Part shown: piece by piece, positions 1 to 11,390 of the stretch
Layout of the letters: the number at the start of each line of letters is the position of its first letter
How positions within the stretch are numbered: the stretch's first letter is position 1
DNA from: Aquila chrysaetos chrysaetos
Taxonomy: Eukaryota > Chordata > Aves > Accipitriformes > Accipitridae
DNA: 64,000 bases
Direction: 5' to 3'
NCBI RefSeq assembly: GCF_900496995.4
Contig: NC_044027.1
Span: 16,144,743-16,208,742 of the forward strand
Translations under genes and position numbers: made by a program
The notes under the pieces: model-generated
Seen by the model: the letters and a program-made list of their open reading frames with translations, nothing else
Databases searched by the model: none
What the model was told of the DNA's origin: nothing

Positions 1-2353
1 AACCATTAGAAAACTAGTTCCTTACCCACAGACCAGTAAGGTAAAGGCTCTTATCAACTGGTTTAAAACAGCCTTTGCGTGGCTGTTGAGAGGACGGCCA
101 GCTAGAACAGAACGGTCTGAAATACACCAGGGTCACTGATAAGCAGTAATGAATATATTTGAGAGATCATGTCACCATTCCCAATTGCAAATTGCCCGAG
201 AATCAACATTCTTTTCTCTTAGTACAAATTATTTGTGGATGAGCTTTAGTCTGCCTCTTGGTCTGTGCCAGCATTTGCAATCTGATTACCAAGCTGCTTT
301 GAGCCGAGCTGCAGGCAGTGCAGGGACGTCCTCTCCAGCAGAAGGAGGACTCTGGGGTTATGGTTCTAATTGTGAAAGATTCTCGTAAAACAATTCAAAA
401 TGAGTGTCCTGATGAAATGTGTATAGATGCCAGGTCACTGTCCAGGCTAAATAGGGTTTATATGGCCAGAGTCTGAATACTGGGGAATTCACTCATTAGT
501 GCATTCCCTTAAAAACCGCTGGTTCCTGCCCATTAGCTCATTGATTAGGTTATTTGCAAAAAAACCCATTGTCATGCAACATAAATGCGAACCGAGCCAA
601 GAGAAATTTTCCAGTGCAATCAGAGGAATGCTCCCAGTGTTTGCCTGGCGCTCGCCTTTTCCTCCGAGCACTCAGCCCTGCAAGTTTTCTAGTGGTAGCA
701 CCAGCGTGCTTCACTGTTTCTGAAGAAGTCCCTTCACTGCTTGGCAGGACGCCCTTGGAACAATCCTCGCTGTCATGGCCCAGCGGGAATGCTGATATTA
801 TTTATAATGGGAATTGCTGCAAGTCCTTTGGCTTGCTGCAGTTTCTAGAAAAGATTGCACCACGGCTGTAATTCTTTTCTCTGTTTGAGATTGGGTTCAG
901 GGAGTCTGGAGACAGGGGGAAGAGAGGGTGGAAGACAAAGAGCGTGTTTCTGGCCGGCGTCGCAGCACTTGTCTGCGATGGACATATGCTTTCACTGCTC
1001 TGATGAGGTCTCCTGGGGGAGGAGGAATGGGACGCTACAAGAAAGGCAACAGCAGCAGCTGCTGCCCTTCCTACCCCCCCGACCATGCTGGCAGCTGCCT
1101 TCCCTTCCTTCCCTTCCCCACGCACAGATATTTTGCCTCTTCAATCTCTTCGGCGAGGACCTGTTCCACCTCCCGTCGAAACACATGCCAATTTTCCTAT
1201 TGACTTCTCGGGGAGGTGGAGCAGACACAAAACCGGTGCAAAATGAAATCGTAGATGTCTGGCTTCCCTGGGGAGCGGGGGGGGGGCTCGGTTGGGATGT
1301 TTTTGTTAACTAGTGCCGTAGTTTTTATGGAACTGGCAGAATTTCTCCCCCTGCATTGTGCTTTAAATTGGAGGCTTAAATGGTGGATCCTTAGGAATAA
1401 GAGACTAGCCTGGTTCAGAGCTCTGCTGCTGTGGAAGAGCTTTTCACACCTTTATCTACTCCCTGCCTCAGTTTCTCTGTCCCTGTGCAAGGGATGAGAC
1501 AACCCTCATGAGATGCCTTTAGATGGGTGGGGAGAAACGGTAAATGCAATATTGGTTGGGTTGCTGGGCTATTTCCTTCATATCCTTTAGCATTGCTATG
1601 GGGTTAAGTAGGAGATTTCTTCCAGTGGGAGCACTGCTTTAGGTGCTCAACCCATGTGTGTACAGAGGCACTTAGCAGCAATGCAAAGCACAGGGCAGCT
1701 TACTGTCAGGAGCGGGAATATGAATTATTTTGTATATGTACAGACAACTGACTCTCCTCCCGTTATTCCCATGCAAGGGAAGGCAGCGCAATTCTGAGTC
1801 TGGTGAAACACACGTTTTCAAACCACTCTGCCAGGGTGCAGGGTTAATATTTATTTTTCTTGATAGCTCAGCAGCATGTTTTAGTCTTTCTTTTCCCAGT
1901 GCAGAAACTCCCCCGACTCGAGCATTGCTCCCATCACCACTTAGCAATTGCAAAATCAATAATTCGACTACGTGCTTTTGGCTAAAATGACAGGAGCATA
2001 GCGAGAGACTCTGGATACAATTTAAACCCCAAATTCAGCATGGCCACTTACCAGCTGTAAAACAAAGAGAAAAAACAGCTCCAAAACATTGCAAATGAAT
2101 CAAGTTGCTTTGTACCCAGACCCTCTCCTTAACCTCACAAACAGAAAACACCATTAAATCTATGTAAGGCCACCCCTTAGGACCACCTAAACTGAAGAAT
2201 CAGCCACTCAGCGCCGCACACGGTGGGAAATAACTGAAAATGGATATTCTGGGGGTCGCACTCACTGCTCTTGGGTGAGATCCAGCTACCCTTCCCGGCG
2301 GAGTCCCGGTGCAGGGGGATGAAGGACCCGGGGGAGGTACAGGGACATCTTAC
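1..2353 (-). other. MYMK: MYMK intron 1 (3' part beyond the window)
   Basis: From the exon 1 donor to the left edge I see no MYMK exon on the minus strand and no other gene. It holds a probable MIR fragment near 1453-1510 and nothing else I can name. Confidence 0.75.
1453..1510 (-). repeat. MIR-like SINE fragment
   Basis: A CTGCCTCAGTTTCTCTGT stretch followed by a GGGATGAG-like segment matches the inverted core of MIR elements (CTCAGTTTCC, then a short spacer before a GGGAT block). It is a degraded ancient copy, judged by eye. Confidence 0.45.
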
Positions 2354-2488
2354 CGCCACGAAGAACATGGTGAAGAAGTAAACCATGGCTTCCATGTGGA
2401 AGCGCCGCTTGGCCGCGATGCTGATGGTGGGGAGGAAGACCAAGGTGCTGATGGTGGGCAGAAGGAGCTTGGCCACCAGTGAACCCAT
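2354..2488 (-). CDS. MYMK: MYMK (myomaker, TMEM8C) coding exon 1, partial gene
   Basis: Minus strand: ATG at 2488-2486, 45 codons, ending at a good donor (GCG then GTAAGA, 2353-2348) in phase 0. The peptide opens MGSLVAKLLLPT and contains AAKRRFHMEAMVY, the near-invariant N-terminus of myomaker. Myomaker is a seven-pass plasma-membrane protein of about 221 residues needed for myoblast fusion. This exon encodes the first membrane segment, a short basic loop (KRR) and the start of the second segment. Its length matches exon 1 of the mammalian gene as I remember it. I found no trace of exons 2-5 between 1 and 2353, so they lie beyond the left edge. The gene is divergent from ADAMTSL2, as in human. 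The ATG has G at +4 but C at -3, so its context is only moderate. Identity is secure; the gene is incomplete only because the window cuts it. Confidence 0.94.
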
Positions 2489-2550
2489 GGGTGTCTCACA
2501 GGCCGGCGGCTCCCGGGGACAGGGTCTCTGCGAGCTGGACGGAGACGACG
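2489..2550 (-). other. MYMK: MYMK 5'UTR (approximate)
   Basis: Sequence between the MYMK start codon and a start site expected about 25-35 bp downstream of the TATA-like box at 2576-2588. The start site is inferred from that spacing. There is no upstream ATG between about 2550 and the start codon on the minus strand. Confidence 0.5.
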
Positions 2551-2575
2551 GAGAAAACAGCCGTGGCGAGCGTGC

Positions 2576-2713
2576 TTTAAAATTTAAATGCCCTGCGTGG
2601 CCGGGAGGGCTGCGGGCAGGGAACAGCTGCTGCCGCCGCAGCCGCCCCCTTTGCTCCTGTCTCTCCCCAAGAGCAAAATTCTTGATGCAGCCGGCGGCTG
2701 CTGGTGGCAAATG
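2576..2713 (-). promoter_or_regulatory. MYMK: MYMK proximal promoter: TATA-like box and E-boxes
   Basis: Reading the minus strand, a TTTAAATTTTAAA element (2588-2576) lies about 90 bp upstream of the MYMK ATG. A palindromic CAGCTG E-box (2624-2629) lies about 40 bp further upstream and a second E-box-class CAAATG at 2708-2713. Myomaker is known to be switched on by myogenic bHLH factors (MyoD, myogenin) through proximal E-boxes, and CAGCTG is a preferred core for them. Assigning these copies is inference from position and motif. Confidence 0.55.
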
Positions 2714-4465
2714 CTCTGTGCCCCTGATATCGCCCTGGGTGTTTCTAAAGGAGCGAAGGGGAACGTTGTCCTTGCACGCCTTGTGCTGGGTGTTGGATCT
2801 GGGTGCAATGTGGGTGAGGGCTACAGGTTTGCTTGCTCCCCATGGGGACACCCCACCTCTGCATCCCACCCCTGCACCGAGCCTGGGTCAGTGCTGCTGG
2901 AACAGCCTGGCAGGGAAAAACTATCTGCTGCTCCGCACTGGCACCAAGTAGGGAAGAGCTGGTGTGTGGCAGGTACCGGGGGATTTTAAAACAGCGGGAT
3001 GTATCCCGCTACCTTTGCTGTACCTGAGAAATACAAACCAAGCTCCAAATCTGCCTTTTATTTCCCTGCGAGGGCAGACCTGGAGCGGGTGGCCCTGCTC
3101 TAGCAGAGCACGGGCATCGGGGAGCTCGCGTGATGCAGCATCTAAAGCCTGCTGCGCGTGCCTGTGTGTCCTCCTATGCACTCGGGTGGAGTTAAGTGCA
3201 GTTAAGTTTCTCGGCCATGCCCTCAGGCTTTGCAGCGTAGACACCTCCAGGAGATCTGTCTGAAATTCAGGAGCTGAGCGTCTCTGGGGGAGAGGAATTT
3301 GAGCAGATGACCATGCGGCACAGAAAAGCTGGAAGAAAGGAGACCAAAAGCCAAGCAGTGTTTGGGCTGCTAATCCACTCAGTGGCTTCTCTTTTATTAT
3401 GACTTTTTATTATATCACTGCTGCTCCCCTCCTGGGTTAATATCTTTTCCTTGGAGCCTCGCAGGGATTCTCGGCATCTTTTCGGTACAGCTGTTCCCGG
3501 GACACAGGGAGCAGGAATGCTACGCTTGAGCAACCGCCTTTGTGGCTGTGGGTTTGGGGAGGAGGCTGCGAGCTGCGATATGAGCCACCGTCTATTTCTG
3601 AGGCTGACAGGACAGGCTCGCCTGTCCCCCGGGAGGGGGTCCGGTGGAAAGGCAGGCATGCACGGAGAAAAAAAACGCTCTTTAAACCACTCCAGCCAAG
3701 TTGGAAAGGGCTCTGGGAGGGGGAGCGCAGGGGTGTTGCGTGTGCGGTGAGAATGGCACAACAGCATTAAAGCACTGACCCGAGAGGGCTGTGCTGAGAC
3801 CCTTCCTCGGGCACGGCTCAGATAAGCTGCGTAGGGCTCCTGATTTCAGCTGATATTGCAGGAACCATCCACGTTCCCTGGCTAGCTGCAGGCAGCATCC
3901 CTCCGCAGAGCGCGGGGGCTCCACGCTGCCCACACCGCGTCTCCAGCCGCCCTCCTGCCTGGACAAGCCATAAACTTACCACAAACCCCTGCAAAATTGA
4001 ATCTCTACCAATAAATAGTGAAAAACTCTGGTGTCCCTATTTACCATGAAAATTAATCCCTCCAAGCCAGCACGTAAATACTCTGTGCTTTCTCCCCAGG
4101 CGTCCAGCCCTGAGTGGGAAGCGGAGCCGAGCGCCAGCACGCCCTGAAGTACCCTGTTCCTTTTCTGTGCCATATCCTCAGGCGTATCCGTTATTCCATG
4201 TTATTCTTGCATGAGCTGCTTGGACCGAAGAAGGTGCTCAGGGCCGCTGCGTGCTGCACGGCAGGGCTTGTCTCTGGGAGGATTCTGAGTGGGGTCGGGG
4301 TTAGCTGGTTGCATAAACCGCTCTGGATTCCTGGGTAAGAAAACCTGCACCCTGCTTTTGTGGCCATGAGATTGGTATCAGAGAGGTGAAAACACAGCTC
4401 AAAACCTGTTGGTGAGGTCAAACTTCCACGTCTGGGTGCAAAGCAGCCCTCCTTGCCCTCGTGGG

Positions 4466-4545
4466 ACCATTTGCAAGGGTATGGCAGTTGTGCAACAAGC
4501 CACCATTTGCAAGGACGTGCAAGGGTGGTGGTTGTGCAACAAGCC
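4466..4545. repeat. Imperfect tandem duplication, unit about 40 bp
   Basis: The string ACCATTTGCAAGG, then a G-rich spacer, then GTTGTGCAACAAGCC occurs twice head-to-tail (first copy about 4466-4502, second about 4502-4545). The second spacer is several bases longer and itself repeats GTGCAAGG. GTTGTGCAAC is also a near-perfect palindrome. Confidence 0.8.
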
Positions 4546-7308
4546 AAATGGCATCAGTTGAAAAAGATGATCAAGCAGTTGTTAAATGCATCCCCCTCGC
4601 CCCCATCCTTTGCCCAAAATCTAGCTGGAGTCCACTGAAAAGGAAACCCCGTTGGCTGCTGGATGCAGCAAGTGCCAGCCATGGCAAGCGCTCCCCCAAG
4701 CAGGGAAGTGTTGGAGCTCTCAGGAGCAAGAAAACATTCCACAGGTTGTTGGTTTTTTTTGGGGTTTTTTTTTTTTTTTCTCTCCCAGCTGCACACCCTG
4801 GGCTGGCGTTTGGTTTGTAGCCAGCGCTGTAGGCATAGAGGAAAAAAACCCCACACCGGTTTGCACACGTGTTCCAGCTATTATTGAAAAAGAGACCCCA
4901 AAGTAAACTGCAAGGCAAGGGGCAGGCAGGTGGCGAGCTCCTGTCGGGAGCTGCTGCTTAAAAGGTCTTTGTTCAGGCTGCAAACAAACGGCAGCGCTAG
5001 ACGTGGGCTTTGCAAACCTTCCCGGGAAGGGACCCAAATAACAAAGGGCCAGGACTTTGTTCCTTCTCTTCTGAACAGGTAGGAAATGTCAAAAGAGCGA
5101 ATTTTAGCTCCTGCATTTAAGTACTTCTGGAAAGCAAATTTTAAATCTGCATTCCACAGGGCTAATTTTGTGTGCAACAGAGTGCACGCAGGAACGGTGA
5201 TATATATGGCTGAAAACTGGTTCCCAGATGCCAAAACCAGGTTCTGGTATGCCGTCCTAGATCCTTCCAGGGTAACATTAACCATGACTTTCAGTAAGCA
5301 CTTCTACCCTTTCAACTCAGACATCGCAGTGAAGGAGAGAGACATAGATAGTTTTATTTTTAGTATGAGAGTGATAGTTTAAAAGTAGTATATATTAGAA
5401 TAGAGGATGAGGGATCTGGGCCAGTTGAGAGTATTGAGAGTATATTCTCCTTGGGATAAATATAGGATGGTCTTTCATCTGTATGTGGTGTAGACTGTAT
5501 CAGAATTGAAATGTGCTCAGGGACCCCAGTTACTGCCAGGTTTGAAATAATGGTGATAACGACACTAAAATGGAGAGTCAAGGTTGCAGCTTCTTTATGG
5601 GCTTGCGGTTTGCAGTGCTGCAATACGACCATCAGTGTGGGCAGGTAGGCGTGGATGCCTACGCCAATTTAGTGCTTACTGCAAGGTGTTATTTACCATT
5701 TCCATTACTTCAGTCTAATCTTTCATCTCCACAACACTTTGACTCATGCGCTCTGGACTTAGGGATGAAGGTGAAAAGCTGGATGTTGCCCGGTTTCAGC
5801 AAGATAATGTGCAAGAGCCGTGGCTCTGGAGCAGTGCTGTCAGCCCCAAGGAGCCCTGAGCAATTTGACGAGCACGGCACCATCCAGCTTGCAAAGATTT
5901 CTTGTCTTTTTGCTACTCTGCCTTGGGAATTTGATCAAGAAACCTCCTGGCGTGAAAGGTGCAAGCGTGGAGCAGCCCATGGGCACAAGCCCTTCCCTGC
6001 CCAGCTGGAGAAGGGACGGCTGTAGCATCTGGTTAAAATACCTCTCATTACCTACCGCAGCCTGTGATCAGAGCTCTTGCAGGAGATGCTGGTGTGGGTA
6101 GTGCTTTCTGGATAGCTGAAATCCATACGTGGGCCCTGGCACCAGGGAAAAGGAGCCCAATAAAGGCAGAGCCACCAGCTGTGCCTGAGCCCCTCGCACG
6201 GCCGGCGCTGCAGACCCGGCTCTGATCAACCGCAGCGCTCGCCCGCTCCCGTCCACAGCCCTGCCAAAGCACCTGCATCCTTCTTTTTTTATTAGTGGAA
6301 TAAATTGCCACTTAAAATATCCATTCTCTGTAAGGCCTGGCCCCATTTTAGGCAGCTTTAGCTGAATACTTGCCCTTAAAAAATTTCCCCTTCCCGACTC
6401 CCTGTTGAATAAACCTATTACGCTTATTCCTTGCAGGTATCCCTGCTTCTTTTTTCCTTAGATTTTTTTTCACTCTTCCCTTCTCCTCTACCCTGTCATG
6501 GCCCATTACAAACATGTCACCGTTAACAGTAAGGATATCTCTTTTCTTGTCACCAGGTTTCCATCGCTCGTACCCTTCTGGGTGTCCCAGCTGCTTGGGG
6601 CGGCTGTCCTGCTGCCAAATTCAGGGGGGCAGTGCAGGGGTTTATTGCTCATTTCATGGTGTTTAATGTTTTTTTTTACAGTCACGACTCCTGCAGCCCA
6701 GTGATGATGTGAGGGTCTCAGCTCTCGCCCCGTTGGTCAAAAATGTCATTTTCGGAAGAGAAAAGCTTGAATTTGTGGTGCTTCAAGGCTCAAAATCCAG
6801 AAGGGAATGAAACTAGTCTTAGGGTTTTGGGGAGACTGACTCACAAGTTTTGAATGCCTGTGGTTGGCAATGCTGCATAGCTGATGTCCCTCAGCACAAT
6901 ACTGCACAACTTCCATGCGAGACTCATTCCATTAAAAGAAAAGGCTTTGTACTTTTTTTTTTTTAAATCTTTGCATAGCTAAAATTTTGAACCAAGCATG
7001 ACTTGTCTGGAAGCTCCTCCAGGTTCTTGCAGGGATGCATACTCTTTGGGGACAGGTAAAATTAGTTAAAGAAATCTGCAGAGAAAAAAGGCTTTTAAAG
7101 CTGTTGAAACTGTATGGCCATGACCGTACCTGGGGTCACTGTGGTCGCTTGTGGCTTTCAAGCTGCCCAGAGGTATTTTTTAATAGGAATCTGATGGTGA
7201 GAGCAGCTTGGTGGCTTTGGCTTGTTCAGTTTGACTCAACATTTTGCAAACCTCCATGGATGAAACCCTCACGCTAACATGATATAAATCATTGCTATCC
7301 ACACTGCA

Positions 7309-7382
7309 TGGAGGCACGCAGAGATGAAGTGCCTTGCTCAACACTCTGCCGTAGGTCACTCTGCAAGGGACCGGGACTGTCT
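7309..7382 (+). repeat. MIR-like SINE fragment
   Basis: GAGGCACGCAGAGATGAAGT followed by GCCTTGCTCAA, and then GGTCACTCTGCAAGGGACCG, follows the MIR order 'gaggcacagagaggttaagtgacttgcccaaggtcac'. The match is good over about 35 bases and then decays, as expected for an ancient copy. Confidence 0.6.
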
Positions 7383-9240
7383 CTAAAGAACACTTTTTTT
7401 CGTCTCCTCTTGCTTGTTTTAGTTACCCAGTGGTAGGCCATAGCCACAGCTCTTGAGAAGAAGGTAGGGCTGGCTGCCAGGGCCTTTTTTTGGGGCTTTG
7501 CCACATTTTGGTCCCCCTGGCAATGTCCCAGCCATGCAGGGACCTCACCCACTCTGTGGATGGCTTAGATCTGCCCACACCGCTCCAGGCTCGCCTGGAA
7601 ATAACGTTTGTAGCTGTGCAGAAGTGTTGAACAAACAGGTCAGTTCTGTAGGCAGTCTTAAAAAAGAAGAAAATCAGTTAGTCGCCTCGCCCCCAGGCAA
7701 AGATGAAGCTGCTGGGGGGTCCTGGACCAACAGGCTCCAGACCACGCTCCTGCTCTTCCTCCAGCCTGGCTCTCCTGGACCTGAGCAGGCATTTCGGTGG
7801 GACTGGCTATGACAGAGCCATTCTGTCTGCTGTGCCAGCACAAAGGCTGGACCAGAAAAGAGCTAATTTTGCTGGGAAAGCAGTGCTGGAATGCCGCAGC
7901 CCATGGCAGGGCCATGGCTCTGGTTCACCAAGGGCAGGTCCTGTGGTACATCGTCCGTGGAGGACCTGCTCCAGGGAAGTGCGCGGGGCTCGGTGGTGCT
8001 GAGCATCAGCTCCGGCACTGCTGCTTGGGTCAGGATGGGAAGGTGTCCAGTGATGGGGAGCACAGCAAGACGGTCAATGTCTTGTGCCTAGACTGGAGCT
8101 TACCATCGCTCTCTGCTCCAGGTCAAGGATGGAGGTCCTTCTACTGCAGCAAAGGCTGCCCCGGCAAAGGGATCCCCCCACCCCTCCTTGGGTGAGAGAG
8201 GGCCTGATCCTGCAAAACGCAGTGCCTCTGCTCAGCTGAGCAGCCCCAGCTCCCGCTGAGCAGTGACAGTGCCCAGCCCAGCACTTTGTTGAACTCATTT
8301 CAGCCAAGGAAACTCCTTTCCTCTGCAGGCACTTCTCTAGCCAAACCAGCAGCCAGTCGCCGGCGACTCTCCCCCGGCTGGAGGAGGTTATTTTGGAGTG
8401 TCTGTCGTTCCTTTTATTTGCACTCTGAATTATGCACGGCACCGGTTTGGGATGGAAAGCCTGGCAGCTGCCTGCCGGATGGCTGCCGCGATTCCCTTGG
8501 GGTGGCCGTTGGGGTAAGAGGCCACCTTGTGCGGTGCTGGAAGGTGAATGCGCAGCACCGGGACCGCCGGGCCGCCTTGCCCAAATGTGGGATGCAGCGA
8601 GCAGGGCTGGTTCAGGGACCCTCGCCCAAATCCTAAATTTCCCTGGGAAAGTTCAACACGAGCCCTCAGCGACCGTCCCTGGGTGGGAAAGCCTCTCACT
8701 GTCCATGCAGGTGCATCTTGTCTCAATTTACTCCAAGCCCAAAAGCAGTAAATAACATCTGCAAATCATTTCTAACGCTTATGCCAAAAACTGGGAGATA
8801 AAAACCGCTGTCGTCTGAGCCCAGCCGTCGGTGATTAATGCTGTACCTGCCGGCAGCCTCGGGAGCAGCACCCGCGGCCCCAGGATTTTGGGGGCAGCAC
8901 TGGCCCCGGGGGGTTTTGGGGTGCTGGGAGCAGGGGTCGGTCCAGCCCCGCGTTGGAGCCGTGGGGTTTGGCCAATGTGAAGCTGGACGGAGGCTCGTGT
9001 TTTGGATCTGCTCTCCAGTGCGTTTTGGTTTTGGGGCTGTTTTTGCTCCCACCGAGGCAATGGCATCGCTCCTGCTGATTTCACGAGGACGGGCCGGGGC
9101 TGCGTAAGCTGTGCTGCTGCAGCCAGGGATAACACTGCGTGATTTATGGGAGCAATCAGTTGCCACTAGGAGCTGGTTAGGAATTTTCCGATGAAATGGG
9201 GATTGCGTCAGAAACCGCTGAGTCATCTCAACTGTTTCAT

Positions 9241-9267
9241 TAAAAAAAAAAAAAAGAAAAAAAAAAT
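9241..9267 (+). repeat. A-rich homopolymer tract
   Basis: About 27 bases of A interrupted by a single G. No retroposed body is recognisable on either side. Confidence 0.9.
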
Positions 9268-10431
9268 CCTTTGGCTTTGATGAACTTCTGGTGAAGCACA
9301 GAGACCGAATGCGTCTCGCCTGCTGCCGGTTCCCCCAGCACTTGCCTCGGCGACAGCCTTCCCCCACCCTCTCGCTTTCCTCCCCCCGGTGCTCCGCAGC
9401 CCCGGGGCATCCCTGCTGCAGGACAGGGTGTGGGGTCACCCGGGGATGGGGTCTCCGGGGGTGCAACCTGCCAAACCCCAGGGCTGGCGGGAGCTCTGGG
9501 GGGACGCTGGGGCTCACACGGACCCAGGCTGCTCTGGCATTTTCAATGTGAAATATTTTGATGCTTTTAAAACCTCTCGTGTTCAGACTTTTCCCTCCCG
9601 GTTGTTCCAAAACGGAAAGGGTTTTCTCCTGCATGTCTCGGGCTGGGATATTTTGAAATGCAGAAGTTGGGTGAACTCAAGTGCTAAATTTTCCCAGTGT
9701 CCTGGTCACAGCCAACCGATGGAAAATTGAAAGTTGCAAATCAACCTAGCTGGGTAAATTAAAACAGGCTGGCAGACATTTAGCCAAACAGAAAAGGAGA
9801 CTTCATTTCCCATGTAAATTTTTTGGGATGGATTCTCTGCTCAGCTTCACACAGCCATCCCTGGGAGGACTGGGTCTAAATTAACACCACCACGGACCCG
9901 CGGCGATTCCCGCGGGGTGCTGGGAGCTGTGCGGAGATCCGTGCCCGCGGCGGGGTGGGAGCACGCTCCGAGGGCCTGCAGATGGGAGCTCCCGGCCCAC
10001 GGCAAATGGCGACAGGGCTCAGCGTTGCCACCGAGGGCCAGGAGCCGCCGGTGGCGACAGCCACGATAAACTGCAGTGATCGCCTGGGGTGCAGAGCCAG
10101 TGCCGGGGTGCGGTGTCCCACTGGGAGCACTGGTTTTGCCCTGCGCGGGGCAGGTCTAGAGGGGAAGGAGAGAAGGCTTGAGCTGAAGCATCTCCGGTGC
10201 GACGAAGGAAATTGTTCAGGTGGGCTGCTCAAAGCCGCTGGGATGTGACCGGCGCGTGTGCAGGGGGTGTGTGCTAGGGAATGCATAGGAACGTGTGTCA
10301 CCACGTAGGTGAGGCGTCTCATCGACCACGTTACACGTAAAGACGGCAGAGAACAGACCACATATGTCGTTTACAGGTTACAGACGCTGTATAACTGTGT
10401 CCTTCTTTACACCATAGGCTTTTCTCTCTGA

Positions 10432-10445
10432 CACACACACACGCA
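10432..10445 (+). repeat. Short (AC)n microsatellite
   Basis: About seven AC units followed by a CGCAGAG break, upstream of the ADAMTSL2 CpG island. Confidence 0.85.
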
Positions 10446-10789
10446 GAGATCAGATACAATACGTGCGCGGCTGTCACTGAGCCAAGGGGACCGTTCTCAT
10501 CCAAAATGGCTCTTCTCGTGCACCAAGCCCGTTTCTGACCACCGCCACCCTCCTGCGTGGCAGAAAACTTGTTTCGAGCAGCACGACTGACGCCGAACCT
10601 TAGCAAATGACACCAAAAGCCCGGGATCGCGGGGAGCTGGGTTCTTTTTCAGCAGAAAGCGCAATGAAAACCCCCGCAGACCGCAGCCAACCAGCCCTCC
10701 CTGCACTTCCACGGGCAGGATACGGCCGCGCGGTGCCTGCGGACAGACCGGGAGTATTTTGGCCACCTCGCTCCGTTGCTGGCGATGCT

Positions 10790-10852
10790 GGGGGGGGTGG
10801 GGGGGGGTGGGGGGGGGGCAGCAGGTACCGTGTTTACCCCCCCCCCCCCCCC
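10790..10852 (+). repeat. G tract and C tract, self-complementary pair
   Basis: A 29-nt run of G broken by two T (10790-10818), an 18-nt loop, then 16 consecutive C (10837-10852). Each arm can form a G-quadruplex or i-motif, and the two arms can pair with each other. It lies about 360-420 bp upstream of the inferred ADAMTSL2 start. Confidence 0.85.
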
Positions 10853-11183
10853 AGTCCGGGGAGAGCAGCATCTCCCCGAGGAGGAAAAGGGGGTGCCTGG
10901 GGGGAGGTGGGGGGGCCCGGCGCTGCGCTTGCCGGGCGGGCGGGCAGCGGGGACGCATGCGTACGGCCTCCCCCCGTCCCCCCCCCCACCTCCGTCTGTG
11001 TCCCGTCCCCCCCCCCCCCCCCGGCCTCGCCGCAGGAAACCGGCTGGCGGCCGCGGGCCGGCGCCGGGGGAGGCGAGGGGTTAACCGGGGTGGGGGCATC
11101 CCGGGCCGAGAGGTGTGAATTCCGCCCCCCCCCCCCTTTCCTTCTTCCTTCCCCCCCCCCCCCCCCTCCTTCTTCTCCGCCGC

Positions 11184-11190
11184 TATAAGA
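11184..11190 (+). promoter_or_regulatory. ADAMTSL2: TATA box of ADAMTSL2
   Basis: TATAAGA directly follows a pyrimidine-rich block and stands in GC-rich surroundings. Transcription would start about 25-30 bp downstream, near 11212-11218. A valid splice donor follows at 11391. Confidence 0.7.
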
Positions 11191-11213
11191 GCGGCCGGCG
11201 CGGGCTGGGGGGA

Positions 11214-11390
11214 GCCACTGCGGCGGCTCCTCCTCGCTGGAAGCCCCGGCGCTTTTGGCTGCCCTTTGAAGTCGGAGAGAGGGAGAAGGAGGGAGGGAGC
11301 GTCTGGGGCCGCTGCTCCTGCTCCTGCTCCTGGCTCCCCGCTACCGCCCGGCCCCGGAGCATCGTCCCACCCGGCCCCGCCGCCTCCCAG
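11214..11390 (+). other. ADAMTSL2: ADAMTSL2 exon 1 (non-coding 5'UTR)
   Basis: Begins near the position set by the TATA box and ends at CTCCCAG, then GTACGG (donor at 11391). It contains no ATG, so joining it to the acceptor at 12911 leaves the ADAMTSL2 ATG as the first AUG in the message. It includes a purine-rich GGGAGG block and CTGCTC-type repeats. The start is inferred from the TATA box; the donor is visible. Confidence 0.65.

Larger units (their letters stand above)
2714..10589. other. Intergenic region between divergent MYMK and ADAMTSL2
   Basis: About 8 kb with no exon I can support. It contains an imperfect tandem duplication (4466-4545), a MIR-like fragment (7309-7382), homopolymer tracts (T-rich near 4747-4780, A-rich 9241-9267) and GC-rich DNA from about 8.4 kb. 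Several long open frames here, such as a minus-strand frame at 8723-9634, have no recognisable domain and follow the GC-rich composition. The region separates two promoters and could hold enhancers of either gene, but no element can be named from sequence alone. Confidence 0.6.

Noticed and set aside
1..2353. Search for MYMK exons 2-5
   Set aside because: No minus-strand segment encodes the following myomaker sequence; they must lie outside the window.
8723..9634. 303-codon minus-strand open frame between MYMK and ADAMTSL2
   Set aside because: Composition follows GC-rich DNA, it crosses an A tract giving a Phe run, and it shows no domain, promoter or splice context.
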